Assembly: GCF_000219625.1 (NCBI RefSeq)
Contig: NC_018218.1
Coordinates: forward strand, 2,356,001-2,420,000
Direction of reading: 5' to 3'
Source: Zymoseptoria tritici IPO323
Lineage: Eukaryota > Ascomycota > Dothideomycetes > Mycosphaerellales > Mycosphaerellaceae
DNA: 64,000 bases
The position numbers and the translations under genes were made by a program. Under the pieces are notes generated by a model. It was not told the DNA's origin. It was given only the letters and a program-made list of their open reading frames with translations, and searched no databases. Shown here one piece after another: positions 53,464-64,000 of the stretch (position 1 is the stretch's first letter; every line of letters starts with the position of its first letter).

Positions 53464-55896
53464 TTAGATGAGCTGCTGGAACGCGCGGTTGAGCGGCGAG
53501 CGCAGAGGCTTGACCTCCTTGTAGAAGTCGATGGTGGCAACGGCGCGCTTTGAGATGCCCTCAGGGGTGAACTCGAATTTCTGTTTGACTTTGTCAGTTT
53601 TCTGCGACATTTGCTATCAATCAGGCAAACTTACCGCGTAGACGTCCTTGTATGGGCCAGAAGCACCGAAGCGGTTCAGGCCGAACTGCTCGTGTGTGTA
53701 CTTCTCCCATCCCATGGTGCTCATGACCTCGACACTGAGAGCTGGAATGCCGTCTGGGATGACCGACAGCTTGTACTCCTTCGGCTGGGCATCAAAGACC
53801 TCCATACAAGGCATCGACACGACACGAGCAGCGACGCCCTTGTTGTCCTTGAGGTTCTTGACGGCCTCTAAGCAGAGAGACACTTCTGAACCGGTGGCGA
53901 CGAGAGTGATCTGAGCAGACTTGTCCTCGAGAGCGACGTACCCACCCTTGATGCCGTTCTCGAGGGTGGAGTTCTCGAGTTGAGGCAGGTTCTGGCGGGT
54001 CAATGCGAGGATGGACGGGGTGCCGGTGGATGTGAGAGCGACGTAATATGCGGCAGAAGTCTCGTTGCCGTCGGCTGGGCGCCACACCATCATGTTTGGC
54101 AGAGCGCGGAAGTGTGCAAGAGTCTCGATAGGCTGATGGGTAGGACCGTCCTCTCCGAGACCGATGGAGTCGTGAGTGGCGATGTAGATGACGCGCTGGT
54201 GCGAGAGAGATGAGAGACGGACCGATCCAGCGGCGTAGGAGACGAAGTTCAAGAAAGTGCCACCGGCTGGAATGAGGGTACCATACGCAGAGATACCGTT
54301 CATGATACCGGCCATGGCGTGCTCGCGCACACCGTAGCGGAGGTAACGACCACTCCACTCACCAATGCCGAGGCTTGGTGGCTGGAAATCGACGGCGCTC
54401 TTCCAGCGGGTGTTGTTGGAGCCGGTCAAATCGGCAGATCCGGAGAGGAGCTCAGGAACGGCCTCGTAGATGGCCTCGAGGACGCTCTCGGAAAGCTTAC
54501 GCGAAGCAACGGCCTTGTCGGATGGCTTGTAGACCGGGAGCTTCGTCTGCCAGCCCTCTGGCAGGGCCTTGGTCTGGCGACGCTTGAGGTCGGCCGCAAG
54601 GTCCTTGTGCTCGCTGCTGTACTTCTCGAACAGCTTATTCCACTCCTCCTCAGCAGCAGCGCCCTCTGCGGCGTGCTTGTGGTACATGTCGTAAACCTCT
54701 TGTGCGACCTGGAAGGTCTTCTCTGGGTCGAAACCCCACTTCTCCTTGACCTGCTTGACGTCGTCCTCCTTGAGAGGGTTTCCGTGCACGCCACCAGTTC
54801 CCTGGAGCTTGGAGCCGAAACCAATGGTGGTCGTGAGTCTGATCATGGTTGGCTTGTCTTTGACGGCCTTGGCCTCAGAGAGGGCCTTCTCGATACCCTC
54901 GAGATCGCTGTCGCCGTCCTTGACCCAGATCACGTTCCAGCCGTATGCCTCGAAGCGCTTGCTAACGTCCTCGGTGAAGGCGCACTTGGTGTCGCCGTCT
55001 ATTGAGTATTAGCATATTTCCCGTAAAAGGACAATTTTGAAGACTGCTCACCAATGGAAATGTGGTTGTCATCGTAAATGGCGATGAGGTTGCCGAGCTG
55101 CAAGTGACCGGCGGTGGAGGCAGCCTCACTGGCGATTCCCTCCATGGCGCATCCATCACCAAAAAGTACGTATGTGTGGTTGTTGACAAGCTCAAAGCCT
55201 GGCTTGTTGAACACGCCCGCGGTGTGAGCCTGGGCAATGGCCAAACCAACAGCGTTGGCGAAACCCTGTCCCAGGGGACCAGTGGTCACCTCGATACCGG
55301 GTGTGTCGTGAGCCTCAGGGTGACCCGGGGTGATGCTGTCGAGCTGGCGGAATGCCTTCAGGTCATCCATGCTGACGCCGTAGCCGAACAGGTGGAGGAG
55401 AGCATATTGGAGCATGCAGCCGTGGCCGTTGGAGAGTACAAATCGGTCGCGGTTGAGCCATGATGGGTTCTTTGGGTTGAAGGTCATGAACTTGTTGAAG
55501 AGGACGTGAGCGAGGGGAGCGCATCCCATGGGAGCGCCGGGGTCTGCCAGCAGATGTCAGTGGGTTGTCCGTGTCCCGCCTCCGTGTCCTTCGAGTCCAT
55601 CTGTTGCCATTTCGAAAATGTCCTTTGAGAAGACTCAACTATTCCAATGAGCTCTACTTACGGCCGCTGTTCGCCTTGAATGTGGCATCGATCTGTCGGA
55701 GAGCTTGTCAGCTGCAATTCATCATGGAGAGGCTCGCCATATGCCTCGAATTGTGGTGAGGCGTATGGTGGGGGTGCGTGGCCGTGGCCTTCCATTGGGA
55801 CGCCTTCCACTGGGACTGAATGGGCGGGACGGGGCAGCTTACGGCGAGGGTCCTGATGGTGTTGATGGCCAACTCGTCTGTCTTGGTGTATCCCAT
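53464..55896 (-). CDS. tkt1: Transketolase
   Basis: Five exons, complement(53464..53580, 53635..54998, 55052..55543, 55662..55692, 55843..55896), encode 685 residues, the usual fungal length. All junctions are GT..AG and restore [20 protein letters not shown] and [14 protein letters not shown] 31-nt exon lies between introns of 150 and 118 nt, long for this window. Thiamine-diphosphate features include [36 protein letters not shown] and [11 protein letters not shown], then the pyrimidine domain ([16 protein letters not shown]) and C-terminal [13 protein letters not shown]. The enzyme moves two-carbon units in the non-oxidative pentose phosphate pathway. The start has the typical [15 protein letters not shown] opening. 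Confidence 0.96.
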
Positions 55897-56529
55897 GATT
55901 GCGGTTGGTGTTTGTCGTGAAGAGGTGATTGTAAGGAGGAAGAATGGTTGAACTTTGCCCTGAAACGACGGAGAGAGATTTGCGGCCGTGACGTTTTGGT
56001 GGGGCAATCGCCGACGGCATCTTGAAGGTGAAGGATCCCCACCCATCGCCGGCACGTGCATGTTTCGGTCTCTCAGATTTGTGTCCCATCGGCATCTGTC
56101 GGACGGAGACGTGTTCACTGACTACTGAACATACATTGCACGCATTGCTGTCTTCATCTCACATCCTGGACTGCTTCACAATTTCTTCATAGGCATCCGA
56201 CTCGAGGCATGGCTATTCGAGTCTGCAATGTCGCTATCAGTCGCTCGCATTTAGCCGGGCGAACAGACCGCCATTGGCAGCCCCCGCGGAAAAACCGTCT
56301 TCTCCACGAACAGCACTCTCCGCTGATGATAGGCTATATGGCCTGTGCCGCATTGACTCAGTGGTGACCTGACAGGTGTTAACGATACGGGTTTCTGCGA
56401 TGCTCAGTTCCTCAGGTCTTGATGGTAAGTTGAGTATATACACTCGGTCTATCTATGCCAAATGCTCGCTTGAACGCTCCAAAACGCGGCTCGAAGGACA
56501 ATCCACGCACCAAAACACAAAGGAGATGT
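55897..56529. other. Intergenic region upstream of transketolase
   Basis: 633 bases upstream of transketolase and downstream of the CFEM-like gene. No repeat or supported gene. Confidence 0.4.
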
Positions 56530-58701
56530 TCACCGCCTCGGAAAGTGAGCATGCTGCGGCGTAGCTACCGACACACTCAAATACAAGTCATCGCCTTCTC
56601 TCCTCGGAGTCAACTTCGGCTCCCACAGCGGACTCTTCAATCCTCCCGGGGGAGACTTCATCTCGATCTTCAATGGCCAGTCTGGCGTCTTGACGCCGGC
56701 GGAAGTGGCAGTGCGGCCGTAGCCTCTCAGCGGTGTCTCTTTGGTGTATGCAGCTACATTCTCTTGCCTTGGCGGAGTCCGAGGAGCTCTGTTGGGAGTG
56801 ATGGTCGTGATATGGAGCTTGTTCGCGGCGCTGTCGCCTCTCCGCTTTGCTGCTAGACTTGAACCACTGGATGACGCGTTGTGGCCATGCTCTCTGCCTC
56901 TTGTCTCAGAGTCGCGAGTCTGAGGCATTCTCTCTTGCCTGCGGTTCGCGATGCTGCGGGAGTCCTGTCTGATGGGGAATTGATATGCGGATTGATAGAC
57001 CGGTGACCTAGGCACACTTTGGTTCGCACTCCGAGGAACTTTGGGATACCGAATCTCGGCAATCGGTGAGGCTGCCTCTTTCACGGGAGTAAGCCTCTTA
57101 TCTTCTTCTTCCGGTGGCGTGGACTCGTCGGGGTCCGTGCTCTCAAAGGATGTTCGACGAGAGGCGTCGGATGCAAGCGATGTACGTACGGCCAAAGGCG
57201 GATAAGAGGGCTTTGAGATTGCGATTGCAGCCGGTGCGACTTTTCGGACCTGAGTCTCATCTTCGATCGGAGTGGATGAGTATAGGTCCGTCGGAGAGTC
57301 GTATTCTGGACTCGCATAGTAGTCGAGCACGCTATTGCTACTATTACCGTACGTTGGTCGCTCGTAGATAGATCGCGCCGCGGACGTTGGTGGCGGAGGA
57401 AAAGTCGGTCCTGCATGCTGGAAAGCGGGCGGTGGAGGAAAGGTAGGCATCGACTGACCAGGCATTAAAGCTGGGGGATGCGCCATAGACGACTGCGGAG
57501 CCGCTCTCAACAGGCTTGCTTCGGAGGACTGCACAGCTTGGCATTGAGTGGTCTGGTTGGGTATATCAAGTGTGAGAGAGGGCTGGTTTGCGTGCTCTGC
57601 TGGCTTCGTAAACTGGTGCGCGAACTGTGGCTGCCTTGGGTTCTTCGGTAGACTCGGCACTGGAGGAGCGATATGTGCTGAGAAACGGTCTTCTTCAAAA
57701 ATCGTGGCGGGCGTTCGCATATTATCGAGCTCGGGCGACCTTGGTGGAGGACGAAGTAGTAGGCCGCTTGGTTTCTCCGGAAGCAGCTGAGATGTCGTCC
57801 GCATACTGCTAGCGCTACGATAGCTTACTGGCGAGTCTGATCTCCTGGTTTGCGTATCCTGGCTAGAGTTCTTCTCATGGCGATAGTATGGCTCTTGATG
57901 TACCTGCAGAGTTGGCCAGTTCGTGTTACGCTTCTCCGAGGAGTAGACCGCTCCAGACATATCCAAGCCCCCCGGATTGGCATGGTTGATGAACCCGCGC
58001 GGGAACTCTGACCCGTGCACCGAAGCATCGTCGATAAAGTCGTACGAATGGTGTTTCGTTCCTCTCTCGGCCGCCTTGCGTTTACGACGTCGGATGCAGC
58101 CCAAGGCGTAGAACATTCCGACCGCAATCAGCACGAATCCAACTGCTGCTACTGATATACCGATCGCTTGCCCGCTTGTGATTGCTGCTCGTTCCGGTGT
58201 CGGTTCGGGTGGTGCGCTCGTTGTCGTGGCAAAAGGCGTGTCGGTGCTTCGAGTCGTAGAGGTCGGCTCCGGAATTGTTGAGGTAGTGGCTGTCGTTGTG
58301 GTCTGGATGGAACTACTGCTGGTACGACTAGAGGATGTCGCGGGAGGAATAAGTGTTTGTTGCGTGGCGGCCGCAGCATCGTTCTGTGCAGCGCATATGT
58401 CGTACGCCTTTGCTTTCGCCTTATCCGGATCCTGTTGGTTGGCAGATGGACAACTGATCGAAACACAAACGAGGGCCAGCTCTCCAAGCGTGAAGCCGCT
58501 GTTTCCATATTGCGAACACAGGCACGAGACGTCGCCATTTGTGCAGTCGTACTGCTGATTGATGTATGTGGAAAGACATGACTGCGCGCATGTTGGCACA
58601 TAATTAGAGAGTACTCGTGGGAAGTTTGAAGGATCTGTCGTTGTTCGTTTTCGTAAATCGGCTGATGACTCGCTTGCTTGCCTTCTTGGCCGAGATGGCA
58701 T
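56530..58701 (-). CDS. CFEM-like single-pass membrane protein
   Basis: A 723-residue frame. After a basic 26-residue start comes a cysteine-rich CFEM-like domain (about 27-110) with eight cysteines: PTCAQSC, YDC, VSCLC, LVCVSISC and DIC. A Ser/Thr-rich stalk leads to a membrane helix (SGQAIGISVAAVGFVLIAVG and the following FYALGC) and a basic stop-transfer CIRRRKRK. The long tail is Pro/Ser-rich and probably cytosolic. CFEM domains occur on fungal surface proteins and some bind haem. Oddly, no signal peptide is visible before the CFEM part; a 5' exon carrying it may be missing, because CAACGACAG just before ATCCTTC could be a splice acceptor. Confidence 0.72.
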   Translation of the reverse strand: MPSRPRRQASESSADLRKRTTTDPSNFPRVLSNYVPTCAQSCLSTYINQQYDCTNGDVSCLCSQYGNSGFTLGELALVCVSISCPSANQQDPDKAKAKAYDICAAQNDAAAATQQTLIPPATSSSRTSSSSIQTTTTATTSTIPEPTSTTRSTDTPFATTTSAPPEPTPERAAITSGQAIGISVAAVGFVLIAVGMFYALGCIRRRKRKAAERGTKHHSYDFIDDASVHGSEFPRGFINHANPGGLDMSGAVYSSEKRNTNWPTLQVHQEPYYRHEKNSSQDTQTRRSDSPVSYRSASSMRTTSQLLPEKPSGLLLRPPPRSPELDNMRTPATIFEEDRFSAHIAPPVPSLPKNPRQPQFAHQFTKPAEHANQPSLTLDIPNQTTQCQAVQSSEASLLRAAPQSSMAHPPALMPGQSMPTFPPPPAFQHAGPTFPPPPTSAARSIYERPTYGNSSNSVLDYYASPEYDSPTDLYSSTPIEDETQVRKVAPAAIAISKPSYPPLAVRTSLASDASRRTSFESTDPDESTPPEEEDKRLTPVKEAASPIAEIRYPKVPRSANQSVPRSPVYQSAYQFPIRQDSRSIANRRQERMPQTRDSETRGREHGHNASSSGSSLAAKRRGDSAANKLHITTITPNRAPRTPPRQENVAAYTKETPLRGYGRTATSAGVKTPDWPLKIEMKSPPGGLKSPLWEPKLTPRREGDDLYLSVSVATPQHAHFPRR

Positions 58702-59220
58702 TGTTGCCTTCGCATGTATGTTCTAGGCCCGATCAAATTAGCATAATAAGAAAAGCATTAGTAGCTGGCCAGCAGCAATGATGAATTGAAGGAGACTCGA
58801 AGCGAAGAAAGATGAGAGAGGAAATGCAGAGGAATTCGTTTAATCGTCGAAGCACGTTGTTTACTGGAGCATGGCAAAGTTGGCGGGCGACGGTATATTA
58901 TCGAAGTCTTGTCCGAGCCATCGTCGTTACCGCCAGTCCTTTCGTCATCGCCGACGCTGTTCGTTGTCTACGCGCTCACGACGGCTGCATAGAGGCGGAG
59001 TAGCGGTACACAGTTTGACTGGCAGTTGTAGTTCGTGTGGGCGCTTACAGACATGGCCCGTGCGTCGCTTGAAGTGAAGAGGCCCGATGTCGCGCTTTCG
59101 TGCCAAGCACTTTCTGGGCGACCGCATTGTCGCATCCGTGCCCTGGTAGCGACTCTATTTGTAGGCAGTCAGTCAAGTGACCCACTACAGTCTTCTGTGC
59201 CACAGTCCTGCAGAAGGACT
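58702..59220. other. Intergenic region
   Basis: 519 bases upstream of the CFEM-like gene on the minus strand. If that gene has a 5' exon with a signal peptide it should lie here, but I could not find one by eye. Confidence 0.4.
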
Positions 59221-61395
59221 TCACTGCGGCTCCATCAACGCCTTTGTCCAATCAAAGGCTGACCATCGCTTCCGGAATCCTTCTACTCGTCTGTCATGCT
59301 TCTCCCATCGACCCTGTCTTTTGATAGTCTCAGGACCTTTATCAAGCATGCCGCCGATGATCTCTCGCGCGAATAAGTCTCCCTTCGGCCAACGACGCTC
59401 GTCTTCGATGACATGACCCATGCCGCCGTCGAGCGTGTAAAACACGTGGAAGTATGGCATTTCCTTCACCATGGCTCTGCGAAATGCCGCCTTGCCATAA
59501 CCGGCTCTCTGAACCAGAGCCAGCGTGTCGATGATCGGTTTGTGTTGGCCCCACTGTTCGTCCGAAGCGAGTATGGCTTCCTTGAAGTACGCAGGCGCGT
59601 TCTCGACCAAGTGATGGGGAAGTGGGACAGCTATCAACGCAGCATGGCCCTTCCGGCTTGACATGAACGCAGCGTTCTCGTAGAAAATGACGCTCTTGTC
59701 TTGAGCGTGGTAGAATCTCGTAAGTGATTTCATGAAGTTTCGGATCTCTTCCCACTCGTCGTCGTCGCATTCCAGTAGATTAAGACGATGCTGGATAGGG
59801 ACAATCACCGCACCTCCTTTGGCAACCTCCGGCTCGGTGGTTAGAGTCATGTAGGTGCGGGTGGCCAAACTGACCACGGGTGCGGTGGGCGGCTGATTTG
59901 ACTCTTCGTGGTAGCACAAGGGGCAGTTCTCAAGAATCTTCTGCATCTTCTGAAAATCGCCGACGGCTGCATTCCGCAGATTGGAGTCCGATTTGATGAC
60001 TTTCTTCGACAGGTTTCCGGCGTTGTCGTCCATGTAGTCAAGGTCATTTTTGAACTTGCCGTCCTTTGCGATTCGTTCCGCAAAGGCTCTGCCCTCACCA
60101 CCGTTGGCCCCTCGAGTGCGCTTCTCTTGCTTGACCATGTCTTCAATCGACATGTCCTCATTCTCTTTCACCAACCCGCGCTCGATACCGCGTTTCCCTG
60201 ATATGGCCGTCACTTCACCTGAACGATCGCCAGCGAGCATTCTATTCTCCATGTTGCTAAGCACGAGCACATCGGGTTGAGCAGTATTAGCAAGACTGGC
60301 AGTCTCGGCCAATTTATACTCCTCTTCCAGCTGTGCAGCATTGGGCGCTTTCCGCAGCTTTGCCTTCATCATCTGGGCCTTCAATTTGTTGAGAGCAGTC
60401 GCATCAAGAGCCACGGTCCTTGCAGGGGGCGCCTCTTCAGCCATTGTCTCTCCCTGGGCTAGCGATATACGTTCCTTCTCAGCGTCTACCGCATCTTGCG
60501 CCTCTCGCCGTATGCCAGCTGCCATTTTACGCTCTTGAAACAGTTCGCCCGAGGGTTTCTCAAGGCCCACATAGTCCTTCCCGTACATTTTCCTCCTGTC
60601 CATTTCACGCTCCTCCTCGCGTGCGTCATCAAAATCACGAAGGTCACCATACCTCTCAAGAGCGATGTCGTCAACACTCTTCCCGGTGTCTTCTGCTTGA
60701 CGATAGACAGCTTTCAACTTTGTCATTCTCCACGAACTGCCGTTGTCGCCAAAGGTGTACGCCACTTCGTGCTGCGCTGGCTCGTCCTCCACTTTGCCCT
60801 CAGCCGCATCACCATTGTCGTCACCGTCGGACTCGAAATCATTCTGGAGATCGGACAGGTGGCTTTTCACCTCACTCTGATGTACCTTGAAATCGTGGGT
60901 ATCCTTTGCGCTCACAAATTGACCGCGTGGCGGTGATTTCTGCTTGCGCTGTACGTAATCCACGTCCAACGCCCCCGGCTCCTGCATCCAGGCATCGCGC
61001 TTCACCTCACCAACCTTGAGGTCCTGATCGCGTTGATCCAGGATGTTCTCCTCCGGCGGCGCAATCTCCGCTCCCTTCTCTACCCATTCGTCCTCCCCAT
61101 CGCTGTCAAACACCTTCAGCTCCTTCTCGGCCTCCTTGTCACGCTTCGGCGAATCGCTTCGGTGGCGTTTGCTGCGGTGACGATGACTACGATCGTCCTC
61201 ATCTCGATCTCGGTGGCGCTTGTGCCTGCGATCGTCGGCGCGGTCGTCTTCTCCTTTCCGGTGAGAGCGATGGTGATGATGGTGATGTTTCCTCCGCTCC
61301 GAGCTTCGTTCCTCGTCGCGTTCTCTCTTTCTGTCCTCCTTTGAGTCGCGCGACTTGCTCCCGGCAATCTCCTTCTCAAACTCCTCCAGGCCCAT
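59221..61395 (-). CDS. cwf19: Splicing factor Cwf19
   Basis: A single exon of 724 residues. The N-terminus is an extremely charged Arg/Asp/His-rich region including HHHHHHRSHRKG and SR/DR-type repeats. A middle helical part follows (KMYGKDYVGLEKPSGELFQE), then the Cwf19-like C-terminal domains 1 and 2: NCPLCYHEE, RTYMTLTTEPEVAKGGAVIV, PIQHRLNLLECDDDEWEEI, FYENAAFMSSRKGHAALIAV, and FHVFYTLDGGMGHVIEDERR with GDLFAREIIGGML. The first C-terminal domain has a HIT-like fold. Cwf19 and human CWF19L2 act in late spliceosomes in lariat release and debranching. Divergent from the GPN1 gene by 293 bases. Confidence 0.95.
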   Translation of the reverse strand: MGLEEFEKEIAGSKSRDSKEDRKRERDEERSSERRKHHHHHHRSHRKGEDDRADDRRHKRHRDRDEDDRSHRHRSKRHRSDSPKRDKEAEKELKVFDSDGEDEWVEKGAEIAPPEENILDQRDQDLKVGEVKRDAWMQEPGALDVDYVQRKQKSPPRGQFVSAKDTHDFKVHQSEVKSHLSDLQNDFESDGDDNGDAAEGKVEDEPAQHEVAYTFGDNGSSWRMTKLKAVYRQAEDTGKSVDDIALERYGDLRDFDDAREEEREMDRRKMYGKDYVGLEKPSGELFQERKMAAGIRREAQDAVDAEKERISLAQGETMAEEAPPARTVALDATALNKLKAQMMKAKLRKAPNAAQLEEEYKLAETASLANTAQPDVLVLSNMENRMLAGDRSGEVTAISGKRGIERGLVKENEDMSIEDMVKQEKRTRGANGGEGRAFAERIAKDGKFKNDLDYMDDNAGNLSKKVIKSDSNLRNAAVGDFQKMQKILENCPLCYHEESNQPPTAPVVSLATRTYMTLTTEPEVAKGGAVIVPIQHRLNLLECDDDEWEEIRNFMKSLTRFYHAQDKSVIFYENAAFMSSRKGHAALIAVPLPHHLVENAPAYFKEAILASDEQWGQHKPIIDTLALVQRAGYGKAAFRRAMVKEMPYFHVFYTLDGGMGHVIEDERRWPKGDLFAREIIGGMLDKGPETIKRQGRWEKHDRRVEGFRKRWSAFDWTKALMEPQ

Positions 61396-61688
61396 GATGC
61401 GTGATGTGCAGGACTAAGAGAGAGAAGCTCTCGCAATGTCTTGTGGTGGGGAAATTTTGGCGTCTCACCTCACGTCACCTTCACGTGCGAATTTTGGAAC
61501 TACATGAACCCGAACAAAAGCTTCTCCCTCGAGCATAAACACTCGTCGACATCATCAGCTCAGCGATCTATCTCAAGAAGACGCTGCGAGTAGTTCAGAC
61601 ATCAGAGCACTGCGCGAAGACATCCAAGAAGCATTGCGGTCACCGGCGACCTCTCAAAGCTCCTGGACAGCGAAGTCAAAGATTGCCC
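61396..61688. other. Divergent promoter region, cwf19 / gpn1
   Basis: 293 bases between divergent starts of two nuclear factors. A repeated cacctcacgtcaccttcacgtg segment (about 61467-61489) includes CACGTG-like and cacgtcac words, candidates for a bHLH or bZIP site. Confidence 0.45.
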
Positions 61689-63068
61689 ATGGAGGACGCC
61701 AGTCAACCACCCGTTGCGGTGGTATGCGTCGGCATGGCAGGCTCTGGCAAAACAACTTTTATGCAGAGAATCAATGCACAGTAAGGATATTGTGGAGTGG
61801 GTGCAGTCTTTTCATCTGTTCACATCTTTTCAGTCTACATGAACAATCAACGGAAGCACCGCCGTACGTCGTCAACCTGGATCCAGCAGTCAGAAGCGTA
61901 GGACATTCTCAAAGCACTCCCTTCGCGATGCCACACTGACAGTCGTTTCATAGGTCCCTTTCGACTCCAACATCGATATTCGCGACTCGGTCAACTACAA
62001 GGAAGTGATGAAGCAGTACAACCTTGGACCCAATGGCGCCATCCTCACCAGGTAGGTCACGGTCGAATGACAGCTATACATCCATCAACGGAAACATTCT
62101 GCAGTGTACACCTCTACAACGTATGCTAATATTGGGATAGTCTCAACCTATTCAGTACCAAAATCGATCAAGTCATGGACATTCTCGAGAAACGCTGCTT
62201 ACCCCAGCCCAACTCGCAAAACAAGGCATTGCCTGGTCATATCATTGTTGACACACCAGGTCAAATCGAAGTTTTCGTCTGGTCAGCTTCCGGAAACATT
62301 CTCCTTTCATCTCTGGCTTCCAGCTTTCCCACTGTTCTCGCGTACATTATCGACACTCCAAGAACGACGGAGAACACCAGCACATTCATGTCGAACATGC
62401 TATATGCTATCAGCATACTCTACAAGACCAAGCTTCCCATGATCCTCGTCTTCAACAAGACAGATGTCAAGTCCGAGGAGGAAGCGGTGGACTGGATGCG
62501 CGATTTTGAAAAGTTTCAGGAAGCCGTTCACGCGGAGGAGGAACACCAGCGTGAGGGAGGCGGTTACATGGGACCACTACTGAACAGCATGAGCCTTGTG
62601 CTGGAGGAGTTCTACAATCAACTCTCCGTGGTCGGTGTATCATCGATGACTGGCGATGGTGTCGATGACTTCTTCGCTGCGGTAGAAGAGAAGAGAGTCG
62701 AGTTCGAGAAGGATTACAAGCCTGAGCTCATACGTCGGAGGGCAGAGGCTGAGGAGCAGAAGTCACAGATTCGCGAGCAGGAAGTCAATCGAATGATGAA
62801 AGATATGAACGTGTCGTCGAAGGCCAAAGGAACCGGCAAATACGCCCAAGCTAAGGACGAGCCAGAAACGATCAGCGACATGGAAGATGCTGAGGACGAC
62901 GATGATGACGATGAAGGACTGGTCGATCCGGATGTAGAGGACGAAGCGGAGATTGACCAGGCATTTGAGGAAGGGCTTAAGGCGCGGTATGAAGCTGCTC
63001 TCAGAGATGGCAGCGCTGCGGCGGGTCCAAATTCTGCAGCAGAATACATTCGCAACAGCCAGCGATGA
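61689..63068 (+). CDS. npa3: GPN-loop GTPase Npa3/Gpn1
   Basis: Four exons, join(61689..61780, 61834..61897, 61954..62051, 62141..63068), encode 393 residues. Introns are 53, 56 and 89 nt; the last contains a gctaat branch-point-like word. G1 is GMAGSGKT (15-22), followed by [11 protein letters not shown], then [20 protein letters not shown] and the family-defining [17 protein letters not shown], then [13 protein letters not shown] and VFNKTD. The C-terminus is a charged coiled region with an acidic DDDDDDE run and ends YIRNSQR. Gpn1 assists nuclear import and assembly of RNA polymerase II. Splice joins agree with the conserved protein throughout. Confidence 0.96.
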
Positions 63069-63861
63069 GGAAACGAACAGAGAGACTGGGTTGACGTTTG
63101 GGATTAGCGATGGCGCATTTGTGTTAACGGTAGATAGCCAGAGACGCACTCGGCTGGAAAGGTGCTGTATACTCGTTTCCAAGCATTCTCAATGCTCTTT
63201 ACGAGGTCCGGGCAGGGCACTTTTTTAGAGGACATGACCACGGAATAGCGAGCATCACCTGTACGCCTATCTAGCGTGACCTGTACGCTTATGTGTACGC
63301 TATTTGGCCGTGCTTCTACATTGCCTACATTCTTGCCCATATAGCTGTCTATGGAATCGTTCTGTTAACTTACTTACTCGCTGAATAACGCATCTTCCTG
63401 GTGTCCTGCTATGGCAGTAGCACGTCCGTTTAAGCAAGCTCACTTCTTGCTCACATGCTCGTTTATCCGTGCGCTTAGTCCTATTTGTCTTACTTTGATG
63501 GAAGATGGCTCTGCCGGCCTCGCCAACTTCTCTCCCCCAGCGAGAAGGCACGACCAAGCTACGAGTAACGTTACCATTCGGCTGTCATCTACCTCCGGCG
63601 CAGAGTCATTTTGACACACAAGCATTGACTTAGTTGGTAGCAATTATTGTCTGAGAGGCGTTCACTCAAGGTAGCAAAGTACCTTAGCTAGAGAAAGGGG
63701 TCTTGTCTCTGAAACGCGCTTGTTGTTGCTGGGACGACTTCAGGTTGGCCCTAAACGGTCAACGCTCACACTTCGTCTTCTCCACTCTTCCGTCTGCGAT
63801 AAGTAACTTCAGAGATACACAATCGCCAACGATTCTCTTGCGAGAGAGTGTGTCAATCGCA
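63069..63861. other. Intergenic region
   Basis: 793 bases between GPN1 and the last partial gene. A short imperfect repeat (cgcctatctagcgtgacctgtacgctt, around 63262-63288, with tgtacgc occurring three times) is seen. No supported gene. Confidence 0.4.
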
Positions 63862-64000
63862 ATGGAGAATCTCCTCTCCGTCGCATTCGACAACCTCTCC
63901 TCTCGCGACGGCCAGAAGATTCGCAAAGGATGCCGCCAGGTCGAAAACCTCCTTGCCCAGATCCTACTCTCGAAACCCAACTCCCGTTCACCGCACAAGA
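63862..64000 (+). CDS. Unknown protein, 5' end only
   Basis: An ATG in good context (gcaATGGAG) opens a frame that runs off the window after 46 codons: MENLLSVAFDNLSSRDGQKI, then RKGCRQVENLLAQIL. The amphipathic helices look like the first repeat of a helical-repeat (HEAT/ARM-like) protein, but this is a guess. The overlapping minus-strand frames (63759-63998) are weaker. Identity unknown. Confidence 0.5.
   Translation, partial: MENLLSVAFDNLSSRDGQKIRKGCRQVENLLAQILLSKPNSRSPHK

Noticed and set aside
61250..61310. Poly-His run in Cwf19 as a metal site
   Set aside because: It lies in a charged low-complexity N-terminus (HR, DR repeats), typical of splicing factors rather than a metal-binding fold.
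1..64000. Biosynthetic cluster, defence system, CRISPR array, tRNA or rRNA gene
   Set aside because: Looked for on both strands; neighbouring genes are unrelated core functions, and no repeat array or cloverleaf with A/B boxes was evident by eye.

Overview
The window looks like nuclear DNA of a filamentous ascomycete (Pezizomycotina, probably Dothideomycetes). Genes are densely packed on both strands with short GT..AG introns of about 50-90 nt, and the products are standard fungal housekeeping proteins. A transposon island carries the CpA-to-TpA damage typical of repeat-induced point mutation (RIP). The class-level placement is inference from protein style and was not tested by a search.

0-13 kb holds the 3' end of an unknown gene, mitochondrial 2-methylcitrate dehydratase, an EAAT-like dicarboxylate/glutamate symporter, the proteasome deubiquitinase Ubp6, the meiotic cohesin Rec8 (six exons), a TXNDC17-like thioredoxin-fold protein and a UPF0183/PHAF1 protein. 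13-31 kb holds kinesin-5, squalene synthase, an unknown basic protein, Apc11, a two-domain rhodanese, a small secreted protein, a PLP aminotransferase, a broken SPRY fragment and an Adp1-like ABCG transporter. 31-38 kb holds a 1153-residue tail-anchored protein, a PTPA-type PP2A activator and a DUF676 lipase.

38.45-42.64 kb is a nested transposon island. A PIF/Harbinger element (38540-42083, TTA target duplication, about 30-bp inverted repeats, transposase plus Myb/SANT-like gene) sits inside a second element with its own 36-bp inverted repeats. Both Harbinger genes keep their frames without indels but are riddled with RIP nonsense codons.

42.6-64 kb holds a possible tiny membrane-peptide gene, a methyltransferase with an in-frame stop before its conserved C-terminus, Rex3-type exonuclease, an unknown Ser/Pro-rich protein, Bud32 kinase, a coiled-coil protein, transketolase (five exons), a CFEM-like membrane protein, Cwf19, the GPN-loop GTPase Npa3/Gpn1 and the start of an unknown gene.

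Most genes are unrelated core functions (cell cycle and meiosis: Apc11, kinesin-5, Rec8; RNA: Cwf19, Rex3; tRNA modification: Bud32; metabolism: PrpD-type dehydratase, squalene synthase, transketolase). I see no biosynthetic cluster, defence system, CRISPR or tRNA. The most informative non-gene structure is the RIP-killed nested transposon; the most interesting gene-level oddities are the in-frame stops in the methyltransferase and the SPRY fragment.
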